Source: Isotricha intestinalis
Lineage: Eukaryota; Ciliophora; Litostomatea; Vestibuliferida; Isotrichidae
NCBI GenBank assembly: GCA_023807065.1
Contig: JAJJLU010000600.1
Location: 1-27,922 of the forward strand
Direction of reading: 5' to 3'
Length of the DNA: 27,922 nucleotides
Shown here piece by piece: positions 1 through 10,058 of this stretch (positions within the stretch are counted from its first letter, which is position 1; every line of letters begins with the position of its first letter). A program made the position numbers and the translations under genes. Under the pieces are notes generated by a model that did no database searches, had not been told where the DNA came from, and saw nothing but the letters and a program-made list of their open reading frames with translations.

Positions 1-28
1 TCCCCAATCCCCAATCCCCAATCCCCAA
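1..28. repeat. Telomere, four TCCCCAA repeats
   Basis: Four perfect tandem heptamers TCCCCAA fill the first 28 bases, then a broken unit (tcaccc) leads into unique A/T-rich DNA. Read outward on the complementary strand this is TTGGGGA, a G-rich repeat close to the Tetrahymena TTGGGG and hypotrich TTTTGGGG telomeres but with an extra A. Its position at base 1, in DNA otherwise nearly free of C4 runs, identifies it as a chromosome end. The array is probably cut short by assembly. Confidence 0.93.
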
Positions 29-296
29 TCACCCAAAATGGTATTCCCATTTCCACAAAATTTATATTTTTAAAATTTTTTTAATTTTAATTATTTTATT
101 TTTTTATTCTATTTATTTTTCCTTATTTGTATGTTTTTTCTGTTTCTTTTATTATCTATATTTATTTTTTTTTTAATAATCTCATTTTTTATATAATTAA
201 ACTATTTTATTCAAATTCTTTAAGAAATAAATAGATTTATAATATTCTAAATTTTAAACTAAATGAAAAATATACAAAGATATTAAATTGATTATT
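29..296. other. Subtelomeric spacer
   Basis: Very A/T-rich DNA with long T runs lies between the telomere and the 3' end of the first gene. I see no ORF, no repeat family and no GC-richer island that would suggest an RNA gene. The first gene is transcribed toward the telomere, so this stretch holds its 3' UTR and terminator. Confidence 0.6.
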
Positions 297-1316
297 TTAA
301 TTTTCTAATAATTTTTTAATATCCCATAAAGATTTTTTCTTTATAAAACTATAACTATTTAAAATATCACTATCTAAAAATTGCATAATTTGATGACAAT
401 AAATAATTATACAACTAAATTCATCAACTTTTATTAATTTAATAATTATTTTTTGTTTAGGTATTGGAATTATACTAGATATAATTTGTAAAAGCATTTC
501 TTTTTCATTTTCATTTTCTTCATTATTATTTAAACTTATTAATACTCTAATTTTATTATTTTTATCTCTGTCAATAATTTCAATTTCATTATCTTTATCA
601 TATAACATGCCAATTGAAATATTATTATTACCTACATCATAAAAAAAATATTTAATATTATTATAATCTATTAAAAAATTCCAGACCTGAGATATATTTT
701 TATTAATTGATATTGATTCTGCTTGTTCTAAATCTTTATATTTACATTCTAAATAATCGTTAATTATTTTATATTTTTTATTTTGATGACTAAACATATG
801 ATCATTAATTGATAATTTGTATAAATTATCTTTTATAATAATATAAATTTGAAGTATTGAAACTTGTTCAATTGAATCCCAATAAAAAGAAAAAGTAGAA
901 GTGAATCCTGCAAATAAAGCTGGTTTATCAATAATATCATGTGTAAAAGATTTATAAAATGGAGTATTAATTACATTAATTACTTTAATTTTAAATTTAT
1001 TATGATTTCCAGATGTTTCAATTTCAATTTCATTTCCTTCATCTGCAAAATTTGTATTATATTTCATTGATGAAATTCGAGATTTACCAAAAAAAACATC
1101 AGTTAAAAATTCAGGAGAAATAAATAAATTATACAAAAATTCTATATTAACATGAAAAACATAAACATAACAATTTTCTTGAGAATCTGAGTCATTTTTT
1201 AATAGAGTATTTTCTTTTTTATATGTATTTAAATGTTGAATATTATTAGAGTTATTACTTTGTTCAAATATATTTGAATTTATATGTTGATTATTAGAAT
1301 GATTTAAATTATCCAT
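297..1316 (-). CDS. Double SRPBCC/START-like domain protein
   Basis: The protein has 339 residues. An Asn/Ser-rich N-terminus of about 45 residues precedes what look like two similar alpha/beta halves, about residues 48-190 and 198-339. Each half opens with a strand and an amphipathic helix (in the second half ESISINKNISQVWNFLID) and alternates hydrophobic strands. The second half ends in a long helix, the general plan of the SRPBCC (Bet v 1/START) lipid- or ligand-binding fold. There is no signal peptide or membrane segment, so it is probably cytosolic. A protein with the same two-part plan is encoded at 25988-26902, and I infer the two are distant paralogues. The ligand is unknown. Its 5' end lies 76 bp from the 3' end of the channel gene on the same strand. 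Coding status is firm; the fold call rests on pattern reading alone. Confidence 0.7.
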   Translation of the reverse strand: MDNLNHSNNQHINSNIFEQSNNSNNIQHLNTYKKENTLLKNDSDSQENCYVYVFHVNIEFLYNLFISPEFLTDVFFGKSRISSMKYNTNFADEGNEIEIETSGNHNKFKIKVINVINTPFYKSFTHDIIDKPALFAGFTSTFSFYWDSIEQVSILQIYIIIKDNLYKLSINDHMFSHQNKKYKIINDYLECKYKDLEQAESISINKNISQVWNFLIDYNNIKYFFYDVGNNNISIGMLYDKDNEIEIIDRDKNNKIRVLISLNNNEENENEKEMLLQIISSIIPIPKQKIIIKLIKVDEFSCIIIYCHQIMQFLDSDILNSYSFIKKKSLWDIKKLLEN

Positions 1317-1392
1317 AATTATATACCTAAAATATATTATATTATTTAAAATTTTAATGTAAAAAAATTAAAAAAAATATAAATATTTTTTA

Positions 1393-4300
1393 TTAATTCT
1401 GTCTACTTCCTGAATTTTCCAATATTCTTCTTTCTTTTAATTTAAAGCAAATATTTTTAGGTAGAAAAAAATAATTATTCCCTAAATGAAGTTTCCAAAC
1501 ATTTTCTTCAACAATATCTTTATTTATTAAAATTTGAATATAATTTAAATAGCAAATATAATCAATAATATTATGATCATGATTTGTATGAATTTCAAAA
1601 GCTGCTTTATGATTTGAATACATTTTTTCTAAAGCTTCTCTTTCAATACCACAAATAATACATTGAGTTTCAACAATTTCTGCAAATTTTTCTTGATCTT
1701 CTCTTTGACTAGAAAAATAATTATTGATAATTGAAAGAAACATTTGAAAAATTGTAGTAATAGCAATATAATAAAATATATTATCATACCAAAATCTAAT
1801 TCCTAAATAAGTTTTATAAGTATATGGAACATAATGAGGTTCTAAAGTTTTATCTAAATAAGTTCCAACTCCTCCATCTTGTTTAAAACCTTGGTCAAAT
1901 ACCCTCATAAATGTATTTAAAAAATTTTTGGTATCTGAAATAATTTTAAAGTGACTGGGAAAATAAGTAAGAGCAAAAAGTGAAAAATAATATATAATAA
2001 CAAAGAAAATCAACAAAGTGATGATTATTTGTCTCCAAGGAACATAAATTGCTAATAATACATTTTTCATCACTTCTACTCTGACTATGACTTCAACTAA
2101 CATAAATCCATAAAAAAAATTATGAAGGAAAATACCTAAAAAATTAAATCCTAACGCTAAAACATAAAACAAACTTTCAAAATTAATAAAAGAATTAAAA
2201 ATAGTAGGAAAAATAATTGAATATATATATCTCCAAAGATTATAAATAATTTTCTTTTTTTTTGTTTTTTTCAATTGTTCCATTTTAAACATATTTTCTG
2301 ATTTTATTAATTCAATTCCAAAAATTCTCAGATAATAATTTAAAAATAAACAAATTGTTAAAATTAAATGCAGAAAACCAAAACCATAAAAAAAATTTCT
2401 TGTAGTTTTTAATTTATTTTTTCCAGATTTATATAAAAAATATGGACAATTTAATCTTGGTTCTTTTTTATCACATTCTGCATCATTAGTAAAAGTAGAA
2501 TAAGAAATTAAAATAAAAATGTTAATAATTATTCCTACTAATAATGAAAGAGATTGTAATAAATCCATATTTTGAAATATTAATTTTATAAATGGTAATT
2601 CTAAAAGAGAATCAATTTTTGAATTTTGAGTTGCTTCAATATTAATTTTATCATAATTATTCATTATATGATATACATAATTTTGTAATTGATCACTTTC
2701 TACTTTAAAATAAGTTTGAGAATTTTTTTTTATTTTTTTACTTTTAGTTAATATTGGAAAATATACTTTATATAAAATATCATTTAAAGAAATTTCCACT
2801 GATGATATATTCTCTTTCATATATGACATCATTTCATCTTCATTAATTTTCAAATATTTATCATCAATATCATATAATTTTTCAAATAATAATACATTAT
2901 TTTTTTTCTTTGTTTTACAAAATCCAACTGCATAATTTACTATATAATATGGAGTTAAAATAAAATTAATGATAAACATTATCACAGAATAACAAAGTTG
3001 ATAAAATCTTTGAAAAAATGAAGTTTTACTTGATTTAATATCAAAATAATTCTCATACATAATTTCTCTTTGAAAAATATATAAAGTATAATAAATCAAT
3101 ATAATTTCAAATTTAATTAAGCAATAACGATTATTTTTTGGAATTTTTTTTTCTTCTAAAAAGTCTTTGAATTCAGCAGCATTATTTTCATCATCTAGTG
3201 TATCATCTGTGATTCCTGCTCTGATATATAAATCTTCATCTGAATAAAAATCATTATTACTATAATATTTTAACATTTTATTAATATCATATTTTTTATT
3301 TTCCATTTCTTTTTTTGAAATATAATAGATCCTTTTTAATTTTTGAGTAATATATTCATAATTGTCATCATAAAATTTTCTAATCTTAATATAATTAGAT
3401 AATTGTTTTTTATCATGAAAAGCAATATTATAATAAATAAAGAATATTTTCATAATTTTATATTCAATTTCAATCATATAATCAATTCTATCATATAAGG
3501 TATCTTTATTTATATTCTCAATAAATAATTTATAATAATCAACATTTGTAATGACATATTTCATTAAATCTAAATAACCTTGATTAAAAAGTAAATTTAA
3601 ATTTACAATATCAGGTCCATCTATAAAATTATTTAAAAAATCTAATAAAAGTAAAATTGAAGAAATTGAATTATAATAATTAAACTTAAGAAGAACAAAA
3701 AGTAATTTAATAATTTGTTCTACAATTTTTGAATTATAAGATGTAAGAGAATTAGATAATAAACTTATATCATCAATATTATTAAACATAAAAACAGCAG
3801 TCAAAAATGTTATTATTTTTTCTAATTTTTCTTCTTTTTTAATTGATTTATCAGTAATTTTTGAACTTTCAGGTTTCATCATAAATTTAAGAATTGATTT
3901 TAAGTCTTTTGCCAAACATTCTAAAATGAAATCAAAACTAGAAAATAAATTTCTAAATAATTCTGGATTTTTAATTACAAAATTTATTCTTTCTTTATAT
4001 ATTACATTTAACATGATTGATAATGTTCTTAAGACTATTAAAAATAATTCTTTATCCAAAATAATTATTTGATTAGTTTCTCTTTTAAAAAGAGATATTA
4101 ATCCATTTATAACTTCATCAAATTTTATTTTTTCATCAATTTCATTTTTACTTTTTTCAATTTCTAAACAACTTTTATGAAGAATTTTAAAAGAAATAAT
4201 ATAAAACAATTTAGTTAATTTTTTACTATATTGAGGATAAAGATACATAATATGACCAAATATTTTATTCACATCTACTTTATTGTTATTATTTAAATCA

Positions 4301-7300
4301 ATTGATTGATAATCTATATATAAATTATTATTTTTTGAATAAGAATCAGAATCCACTTTCAATAAAGTTTCAACCAAAGATAAAGTATCATCTCCTTTTT
4401 TTAAAAGTTTTTTATCTTCTGGATACATTTCATTCATTTTAATATAATTATAAAGTTTCATAGCAAAAATATTTTCCAAATCATTTTTATTAAATTTTTT
4501 TATTAAAGATTCAATAAATTTAACCATATCATTTTTAATAAATTGATCATGTAAAATTTGATAATAAGCATTTTCATTTTTATAATAATGTACAACAAAA
4601 TCATATTCTTGTAAATTTTGAATCAAAATACTCATTAAAGGAATTGATTCATTTTTTTCATTAGATGTAGAAGTTAAAAATTCTTCATTATCAAAAGGAT
4701 TATCTTCACAAAAATCTCTTAATTTATTTTGAATTCCAATGTCTCTTAAAATTTTTTCAATTAAAATTATATCAATAAATTCAGTATCATAGTAATAAAA
4801 TTTATATCTTTTATTTTCTACAATTCCAATTTCTAAAATTCTCTTTTCTATTTTATAATAAATAATTGATTCAAGTAATACACATTCAAATTCATATTCA
4901 TTTTTAAGATCTCCAAATATATTTTTGATTCCATCAATATTTTTTGTAGCTTCATTGTTAATATGACTTGAATTATATTCAGTAAATGGATTTAAAGAAT
5001 TTTGATTTGAATTATCTCCACTTCCAGTTAATTGATTCAATACTTTTAATTGTGTTTGTCCTTTTGTTAAACTTCCTTTATCATCAAAAGATTCATTTCT
5101 TCCTATTTTAAATTGTTCTTCACTTATTTTAAAAGATGAATCTAATACTAATCTTATTTTCTCATTCAAAGATTTAAATTTAAATTTTGGAACTCCTGAA
5201 TTATCAGTAATGACATTTTGTCTAACTGAATTTAATTCATTTAAATATATTACATAAATATTTAAAAAATTTAAAAATATTGTCAATTCATATTTTTCTT
5301 CTATTTCATATTCATCTTCTTCAAAAACATTATTCTTTGTATTTTCATTATTCATATTATCACTACTTAAATTATCTGAACTATGATTTTTAGATTGTTC
5401 TGATTCTTCTTCTTCTTCTTCTTCTTCTTCTCCTGGTGTTTTTTTACTATGAGCATTTATTTCTTTTATACAATATAAAGTTCTATTTCTCATTTCTTTT
5501 ATAGGATAAATTGTTTGGAAAAAAATTTCATAATAATAAAAATCATAAGCTTTTTCTCTATTTAAGTAAAGTAATATTCTTGTCACAATATAAATATAAA
5601 ATATTTGATATATTACTTTTATTTTAGGTCTTAAATCTTGATATATTTCATAATATAATTCCATTATTTTAGTTATGTATTTTTTGATTTCAGAAAATTT
5701 CATTTTTGAATTTTCAACTAAATACATAAAAGCAATTGAACTATTGTATATTATAGATAAAATAACTCTTTCATTTTGAGTATCATCAAATTTTTCAGTG
5801 GTATAAATTTTAACACTTTCTAAAGATTTATTTACTAATTCAATATAAATATCCATTTCAGTTTCTAATAACTTATTAAATTTGGAATAATTCTTTGTCA
5901 TAGAAATAAAAATTCTTAATATTTCTTTACAATATTCTAATTTTAATAAACTTGCTTTCTCAATATGAGAAAAAGAATGAATTACTTCAATTAATTTATG
6001 AAGTATTTGAGGAAAATTAATTTTTCTAAAATAAGTAATATCTTCTTTTATTAACATTGAATCAATATCATTATTTTTTTTCAATAAATCATTTGAATCT
6101 AATTTATTTTTTTTACTTGCATCAAAAATATTTTGAAATTGAGTGGAAACTTCAACTAAGCTATTAATAATATTAGAAATATAAGTTGTATTTCCTTTTT
6201 TATTTTCTAAGGGATTATTTCCATCAAATTCATTGTGTATTTTTTCAATATATTCTTTAATATTATTAAATTCATAACTAGTTGCTTTAATATGAGATAA
6301 TAATTCTTCATCTTTAATATAAATTATTTTATCAAAATAATGATTTAAATCATATTTTCCAAGAAGTTTAGTTACAAAACTAATTCTTTGTTGAATTAAA
6401 TAAGCTTTTAAACCAGAAACATTAAATCTTCCAGATTCAATTAATTCACTTTTTTCAGTATTTAATTGTTGATATAAAGCAATTATATTTTGTCTTTTAT
6501 CATTTAATTCTTGTGTAATATTTTGAAAAGTTAATTTATATGATTCTTCTGAAACAGACAATTTTTTAATTTCATTAAAAATCCTTAATTTTCCCAAAAA
6601 GAAATTTATTTTATTATATGTTTTACAAAAATAAAATAAATATCTTATTAAATATGTTTGTTCATTACCTATTCCTTGTGAATTTAATCCATCATCTTTT
6701 TCATTATATCTAAATTTATTTTCAATAATTGTTGGATTTTCCATTATATTATTATACAAATTTGTCATTATTGGATTATTTAAAAACACTACTTTTTTTA
6801 ATAGATTAACTCTTATAAAGCTTAAATATTCTTCCATCAAACTAAAATTTCCAAAAGTATCATAATTAAATAATATATTTTTAAAGTTTTTTATGATATG
6901 ATAAATAGCTTCAAAATATTGATTTATACAGAATTGATAAATTGAATAAATAATACATAAATATTTATTTAATTCAGCTCCTTCAATAATTTTTTTTTTT
7001 AATTCTTCATCTTCACTTTCAGAACTTTCAGAATCATCTGAATCATTATTATTTTGAAGAATATTTTTATTCATAAATGTTTTAGAATTTCTAAATTTAT
7101 TTCTATTTGTACTAATTTGATTATCATCAAATCTTTTGGAAGGAATATCATTAGAATCGAAATTTTCAGAATGATAATTTTTAATTTCCATTTCAGGAGG
7201 AATTTCTTTACCTTCTAAAATATTTTTTTCAGTTTTTTCTTCAATTTTAGGAAAAAATTGATTATAAAAATGTAATGGAAATAAAGGAGCTAATTGAGAT

Positions 7301-9777
7301 TTAACATCAATATTTAAATCACCTATAACTTTCTCAGATTTTATATCTCCTTCAATAAATAAATTTAATTTCTTATCTAAGTAATCTTGATTTGTTTTTC
7401 CTCCTTTTTTATCTGATTTAGTTAATTCTGAAAAAAATGATTCTTTTAAAAATAAAGAACTGTTTAAATCAAATTTTTGAAAATAATTTAAGAAAACTAA
7501 TATTAATTTTATGTTATCTAATATTTGTTCATCTTCTTCAGTTTTTATTTGTATTTTATCTGTTAATCTTTTCCTTTGTCCAAGTAATATTTTTATCTTT
7601 TTAATTATTGAATCTAATATCCCTTTATAATTTATTTTTTTAGGATTTGAATTAAAATCATTTATTATTTTTTCCATATGTTCTTTTATTTTTTGTTTAA
7701 TTGAATCTTTTTTATAAGAAACTTTATCAAAAGTAATAATATTTTTATAAAAAATAAGATAATTAACAGAACTTTCCAAATAAGAGAAAATTTTATCTAT
7801 ATGAATTAAATTTTCTCTTTCTATTATAGTTAAATTTTTTTTTCTATTTCTAAAACTATTAATTAACATCATTTCAGAACCGAGAACACATTCTTGTAAA
7901 GCAGTTGAACCTTTTAAAATAACAAATATAAAATCTAATAAAGTTGCTTTATCTTTTTGGAATAAACATTCAGAAAGTTCTAAAATTGTTTTCATAATAC
8001 AAAAAATTTCTTGTTTTATTTTTTCATTATTTTGAGATAAATTAGTTAAAAAATTTAATATTTGTTTCATTAAATTTTGTAAACTAGAATTTGATTCAAT
8101 TTTAGAATATTCGTTTTCATTTTTACCTTTCATAGGTTTAACAGAAGGAAGAAAATATAATATAATTTGAGTAATAATATCTAAAATTTTATATTTTCTA
8201 AGTAAATTTTGTCTTTCTGGAATTGGATAATTTCTTTCTAAATTAACATCCTTAAAAGAATATTCCAAATTCATTAAATAATTAGTAAAAAAAATAATAT
8301 GTTTTGAAATAACATCAATAACACTACTTTGATTATAAAATTTTTTATTATAACCTTTAACTAAATAATCTAAATGATCAATAATTCTTTTTAAATAAAT
8401 TGCTTCATTTCCTTTATAAATATTAATTTTTTTAATTTCAAAAACAAACTCTTCGCCTTTTCTAATACTAATTTTATCATCAACTCCAGGAAATAAAGAA
8501 ATTGGTTCAAAATAAGAACTAATAGAATCAATATCAACTCTATTATTTTCTTCTTTATTTTTAAACTCTTTAAAAATACTTTTAATAACATATTTTCCTC
8601 TATTAGTTAAATTTTTATTATCAACATTAATAGAATAATGAAAAATTTGAAAATTAGAATGAACCATTGAATTACTAATTAATTCATTTTCATCAACTAA
8701 TTCAAATTCATATTCTTCATTTTGATTTAAATTACCTTCAATTTGTTGTTTTTTTTTTATTTTTAGATATAATCCTAATAAAGGATTTTTTATTCTTATA
8801 TAATTTTCTGCAGAAAGAGGTTTTCTTTTAATTTTAGATGTTTGATTAAAAAATTCTTCCTCAATAATCCAAAAAGAATTATGACTAACATGTTTAAAAA
8901 ATTCATTTTTAACATTATATGATTTAACACTTTTAATTCCACTTTCACTTTTATTTTCCATTTTTAAATCAGTTAAATCATTTCCTTGTTGCCCATTATC
9001 TTTAATAAAATTTTCAATATCTTCTTTAACTTCTTCTTTCAAAGAAATTAATTCTCCTGTTTTAACTTCTTTTTGACATTCAACTCCAATCATATAATCA
9101 TTTTCATTTAATTGTTGTTTTTCTTGAAAAATAATATTAACTAAATCTCCTGAATATAAAAAACCATCATCTTTACCATAACAAGCTTGATTTACTATTG
9201 TAAATTTATTAGAGAAATCTTTTTCAATGATTAAATCAGAAAAATCAATATTATCATTTTTATTTCCTAAATGATTAACATAATAATATTGAGCTTTTTC
9301 TTTTATAAAAACACTTAAATATATTATTTGATTAAATGTTATATAAGTCAAAGTTGTTCTTGAATCCACTATTTTTCTAAAAGTAAAAGGAACAGCTAAT
9401 TGTTCATTTTCGACTAATTTTAATTTATAATTATTATTTCCTGTCATTTTGTCTTTTGATAAATATTTTTTGGAAACTAAATGTTGTAAAATAAAATTTT
9501 GATTATAATTTATTCTTAATGATTCTATATTTTCCATTTCATTTATAGGAAGAATTATATCATTTACTTGCTCTTTTATTTTTTTTATTACAAATAAAGA
9601 TTCTTTAATCATACAAAAATCTGATAATGGATTACATTTTCTTAATAACATTGTTTCATCCAATGATTCTAATCTCATTATATATAAAGCTCTTTTTTTT
9701 TCTAAAGTTTCTGTAACTAAACTTAATGAAATTACTGAATCATAATGAATTATACTATATTCATCTATTTTTGACAT
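1393..9777 (-). CDS. IP3 receptor-type intracellular Ca2+ release channel
   Basis: A 2794-residue uninterrupted ORF, about the length of animal IP3 receptors. Seen in order: an N-terminal region with a MIR-like stretch (HVSHNSFWIIEEEF and YIRIKNPLLGLYLKIKK, about residues 295-350); a RIH-like helical region around 470-690 (LLRKYKILDIITQIILYFL); a long solenoid with an acidic run near 1450; and a C-terminal channel. Hydrophobic segments lie near residues 2269, 2412, 2469, 2546, 2589 and 2674. The pore loop DGGVGTYLDK is near 2634. After the last membrane helix comes the family's zinc-binding linker, TQCIICGIERE near 2707, with FEIHTNHDHNIIDYIC near 2733, matching the CxxC...H...H layout of IP3/ryanodine receptors. 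By family knowledge it should release Ca2+ from ER, alveolar or vacuolar stores. IP3 binding cannot be judged from this reading. The Asp that normally follows GVG/GIG in the filter is Thr here. Confidence 0.92.
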   Translation of the reverse strand: MSKIDEYSIIHYDSVISLSLVTETLEKKRALYIMRLESLDETMLLRKCNPLSDFCMIKESLFVIKKIKEQVNDIILPINEMENIESLRINYNQNFILQHLVSKKYLSKDKMTGNNNYKLKLVENEQLAVPFTFRKIVDSRTTLTYITFNQIIYLSVFIKEKAQYYYVNHLGNKNDNIDFSDLIIEKDFSNKFTIVNQACYGKDDGFLYSGDLVNIIFQEKQQLNENDYMIGVECQKEVKTGELISLKEEVKEDIENFIKDNGQQGNDLTDLKMENKSESGIKSVKSYNVKNEFFKHVSHNSFWIIEEEFFNQTSKIKRKPLSAENYIRIKNPLLGLYLKIKKKQQIEGNLNQNEEYEFELVDENELISNSMVHSNFQIFHYSINVDNKNLTNRGKYVIKSIFKEFKNKEENNRVDIDSISSYFEPISLFPGVDDKISIRKGEEFVFEIKKINIYKGNEAIYLKRIIDHLDYLVKGYNKKFYNQSSVIDVISKHIIFFTNYLMNLEYSFKDVNLERNYPIPERQNLLRKYKILDIITQIILYFLPSVKPMKGKNENEYSKIESNSSLQNLMKQILNFLTNLSQNNEKIKQEIFCIMKTILELSECLFQKDKATLLDFIFVILKGSTALQECVLGSEMMLINSFRNRKKNLTIIERENLIHIDKIFSYLESSVNYLIFYKNIITFDKVSYKKDSIKQKIKEHMEKIINDFNSNPKKINYKGILDSIIKKIKILLGQRKRLTDKIQIKTEEDEQILDNIKLILVFLNYFQKFDLNSSLFLKESFFSELTKSDKKGGKTNQDYLDKKLNLFIEGDIKSEKVIGDLNIDVKSQLAPLFPLHFYNQFFPKIEEKTEKNILEGKEIPPEMEIKNYHSENFDSNDIPSKRFDDNQISTNRNKFRNSKTFMNKNILQNNNDSDDSESSESEDEELKKKIIEGAELNKYLCIIYSIYQFCINQYFEAIYHIIKNFKNILFNYDTFGNFSLMEEYLSFIRVNLLKKVVFLNNPIMTNLYNNIMENPTIIENKFRYNEKDDGLNSQGIGNEQTYLIRYLFYFCKTYNKINFFLGKLRIFNEIKKLSVSEESYKLTFQNITQELNDKRQNIIALYQQLNTEKSELIESGRFNVSGLKAYLIQQRISFVTKLLGKYDLNHYFDKIIYIKDEELLSHIKATSYEFNNIKEYIEKIHNEFDGNNPLENKKGNTTYISNIINSLVEVSTQFQNIFDASKKNKLDSNDLLKKNNDIDSMLIKEDITYFRKINFPQILHKLIEVIHSFSHIEKASLLKLEYCKEILRIFISMTKNYSKFNKLLETEMDIYIELVNKSLESVKIYTTEKFDDTQNERVILSIIYNSSIAFMYLVENSKMKFSEIKKYITKIMELYYEIYQDLRPKIKVIYQIFYIYIVTRILLYLNREKAYDFYYYEIFFQTIYPIKEMRNRTLYCIKEINAHSKKTPGEEEEEEEEESEQSKNHSSDNLSSDNMNNENTKNNVFEEDEYEIEEKYELTIFLNFLNIYVIYLNELNSVRQNVITDNSGVPKFKFKSLNEKIRLVLDSSFKISEEQFKIGRNESFDDKGSLTKGQTQLKVLNQLTGSGDNSNQNSLNPFTEYNSSHINNEATKNIDGIKNIFGDLKNEYEFECVLLESIIYYKIEKRILEIGIVENKRYKFYYYDTEFIDIILIEKILRDIGIQNKLRDFCEDNPFDNEEFLTSTSNEKNESIPLMSILIQNLQEYDFVVHYYKNENAYYQILHDQFIKNDMVKFIESLIKKFNKNDLENIFAMKLYNYIKMNEMYPEDKKLLKKGDDTLSLVETLLKVDSDSYSKNNNLYIDYQSIDLNNNNKVDVNKIFGHIMYLYPQYSKKLTKLFYIISFKILHKSCLEIEKSKNEIDEKIKFDEVINGLISLFKRETNQIIILDKELFLIVLRTLSIMLNVIYKERINFVIKNPELFRNLFSSFDFILECLAKDLKSILKFMMKPESSKITDKSIKKEEKLEKIITFLTAVFMFNNIDDISLLSNSLTSYNSKIVEQIIKLLFVLLKFNYYNSISSILLLLDFLNNFIDGPDIVNLNLLFNQGYLDLMKYVITNVDYYKLFIENINKDTLYDRIDYMIEIEYKIMKIFFIYYNIAFHDKKQLSNYIKIRKFYDDNYEYITQKLKRIYYISKKEMENKKYDINKMLKYYSNNDFYSDEDLYIRAGITDDTLDDENNAAEFKDFLEEKKIPKNNRYCLIKFEIILIYYTLYIFQREIMYENYFDIKSSKTSFFQRFYQLCYSVIMFIINFILTPYYIVNYAVGFCKTKKKNNVLLFEKLYDIDDKYLKINEDEMMSYMKENISSVEISLNDILYKVYFPILTKSKKIKKNSQTYFKVESDQLQNYVYHIMNNYDKINIEATQNSKIDSLLELPFIKLIFQNMDLLQSLSLLVGIIINIFILISYSTFTNDAECDKKEPRLNCPYFLYKSGKNKLKTTRNFFYGFGFLHLILTICLFLNYYLRIFGIELIKSENMFKMEQLKKTKKKKIIYNLWRYIYSIIFPTIFNSFINFESLFYVLALGFNFLGIFLHNFFYGFMLVEVIVRVEVMKNVLLAIYVPWRQIIITLLIFFVIIYYFSLFALTYFPSHFKIISDTKNFLNTFMRVFDQGFKQDGGVGTYLDKTLEPHYVPYTYKTYLGIRFWYDNIFYYIAITTIFQMFLSIINNYFSSQREDQEKFAEIVETQCIICGIEREALEKMYSNHKAAFEIHTNHDHNIIDYICYLNYIQILINKDIVEENVWKLHLGNNYFFLPKNICFKLKERRILENSGSRQN
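5404..5430. repeat. TTC/GAA trinucleotide run (poly-Glu)
   Basis: Nine consecutive GAA codons, read on the minus strand, encode a pure glutamate run in the solenoid of the channel gene near residue 1450. It is flanked by Ser/Asn-rich sequence, so it is probably an exposed acidic loop. The pure codon use suggests recent slippage expansion. Confidence 0.85.
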
Positions 9778-10058
9778 TTAAATTTTTAATTTTTTGTTTT
9801 TATTTTTGGGTCTTTATTATAATATTTTTGAAAATATTTATAAATTTTAATTTATTAATTGAAATTTTTGTCGAATAAATAAAAAATAAATGATTTATAT
9901 AAATAATAAGAATATAAAATAATACAAGGAAACTTGAACATAAATATTTTTTTTAAATAATTAATAATTAATAAATAATTAAAACAAAATTTAAAAAACT
10001 TATTATATATTCTATTCCTTAGAAATATTGATTTATAATCATCTGAGTCTTGATTTTT

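Noticed and set aside
1..28. CRISPR array or satellite for the opening tandem repeat
   Set aside because: Repeats are 7 bp with no spacers and sit at the sequence end; telomere explains them fully.
8391..8591. Short ORF opposite or overlapping the channel gene frame
   Set aside because: It lies inside the 8.4-kb channel gene in another frame and its Leu/Ile/Lys composition is that of a shadow of A/T-rich coding DNA.
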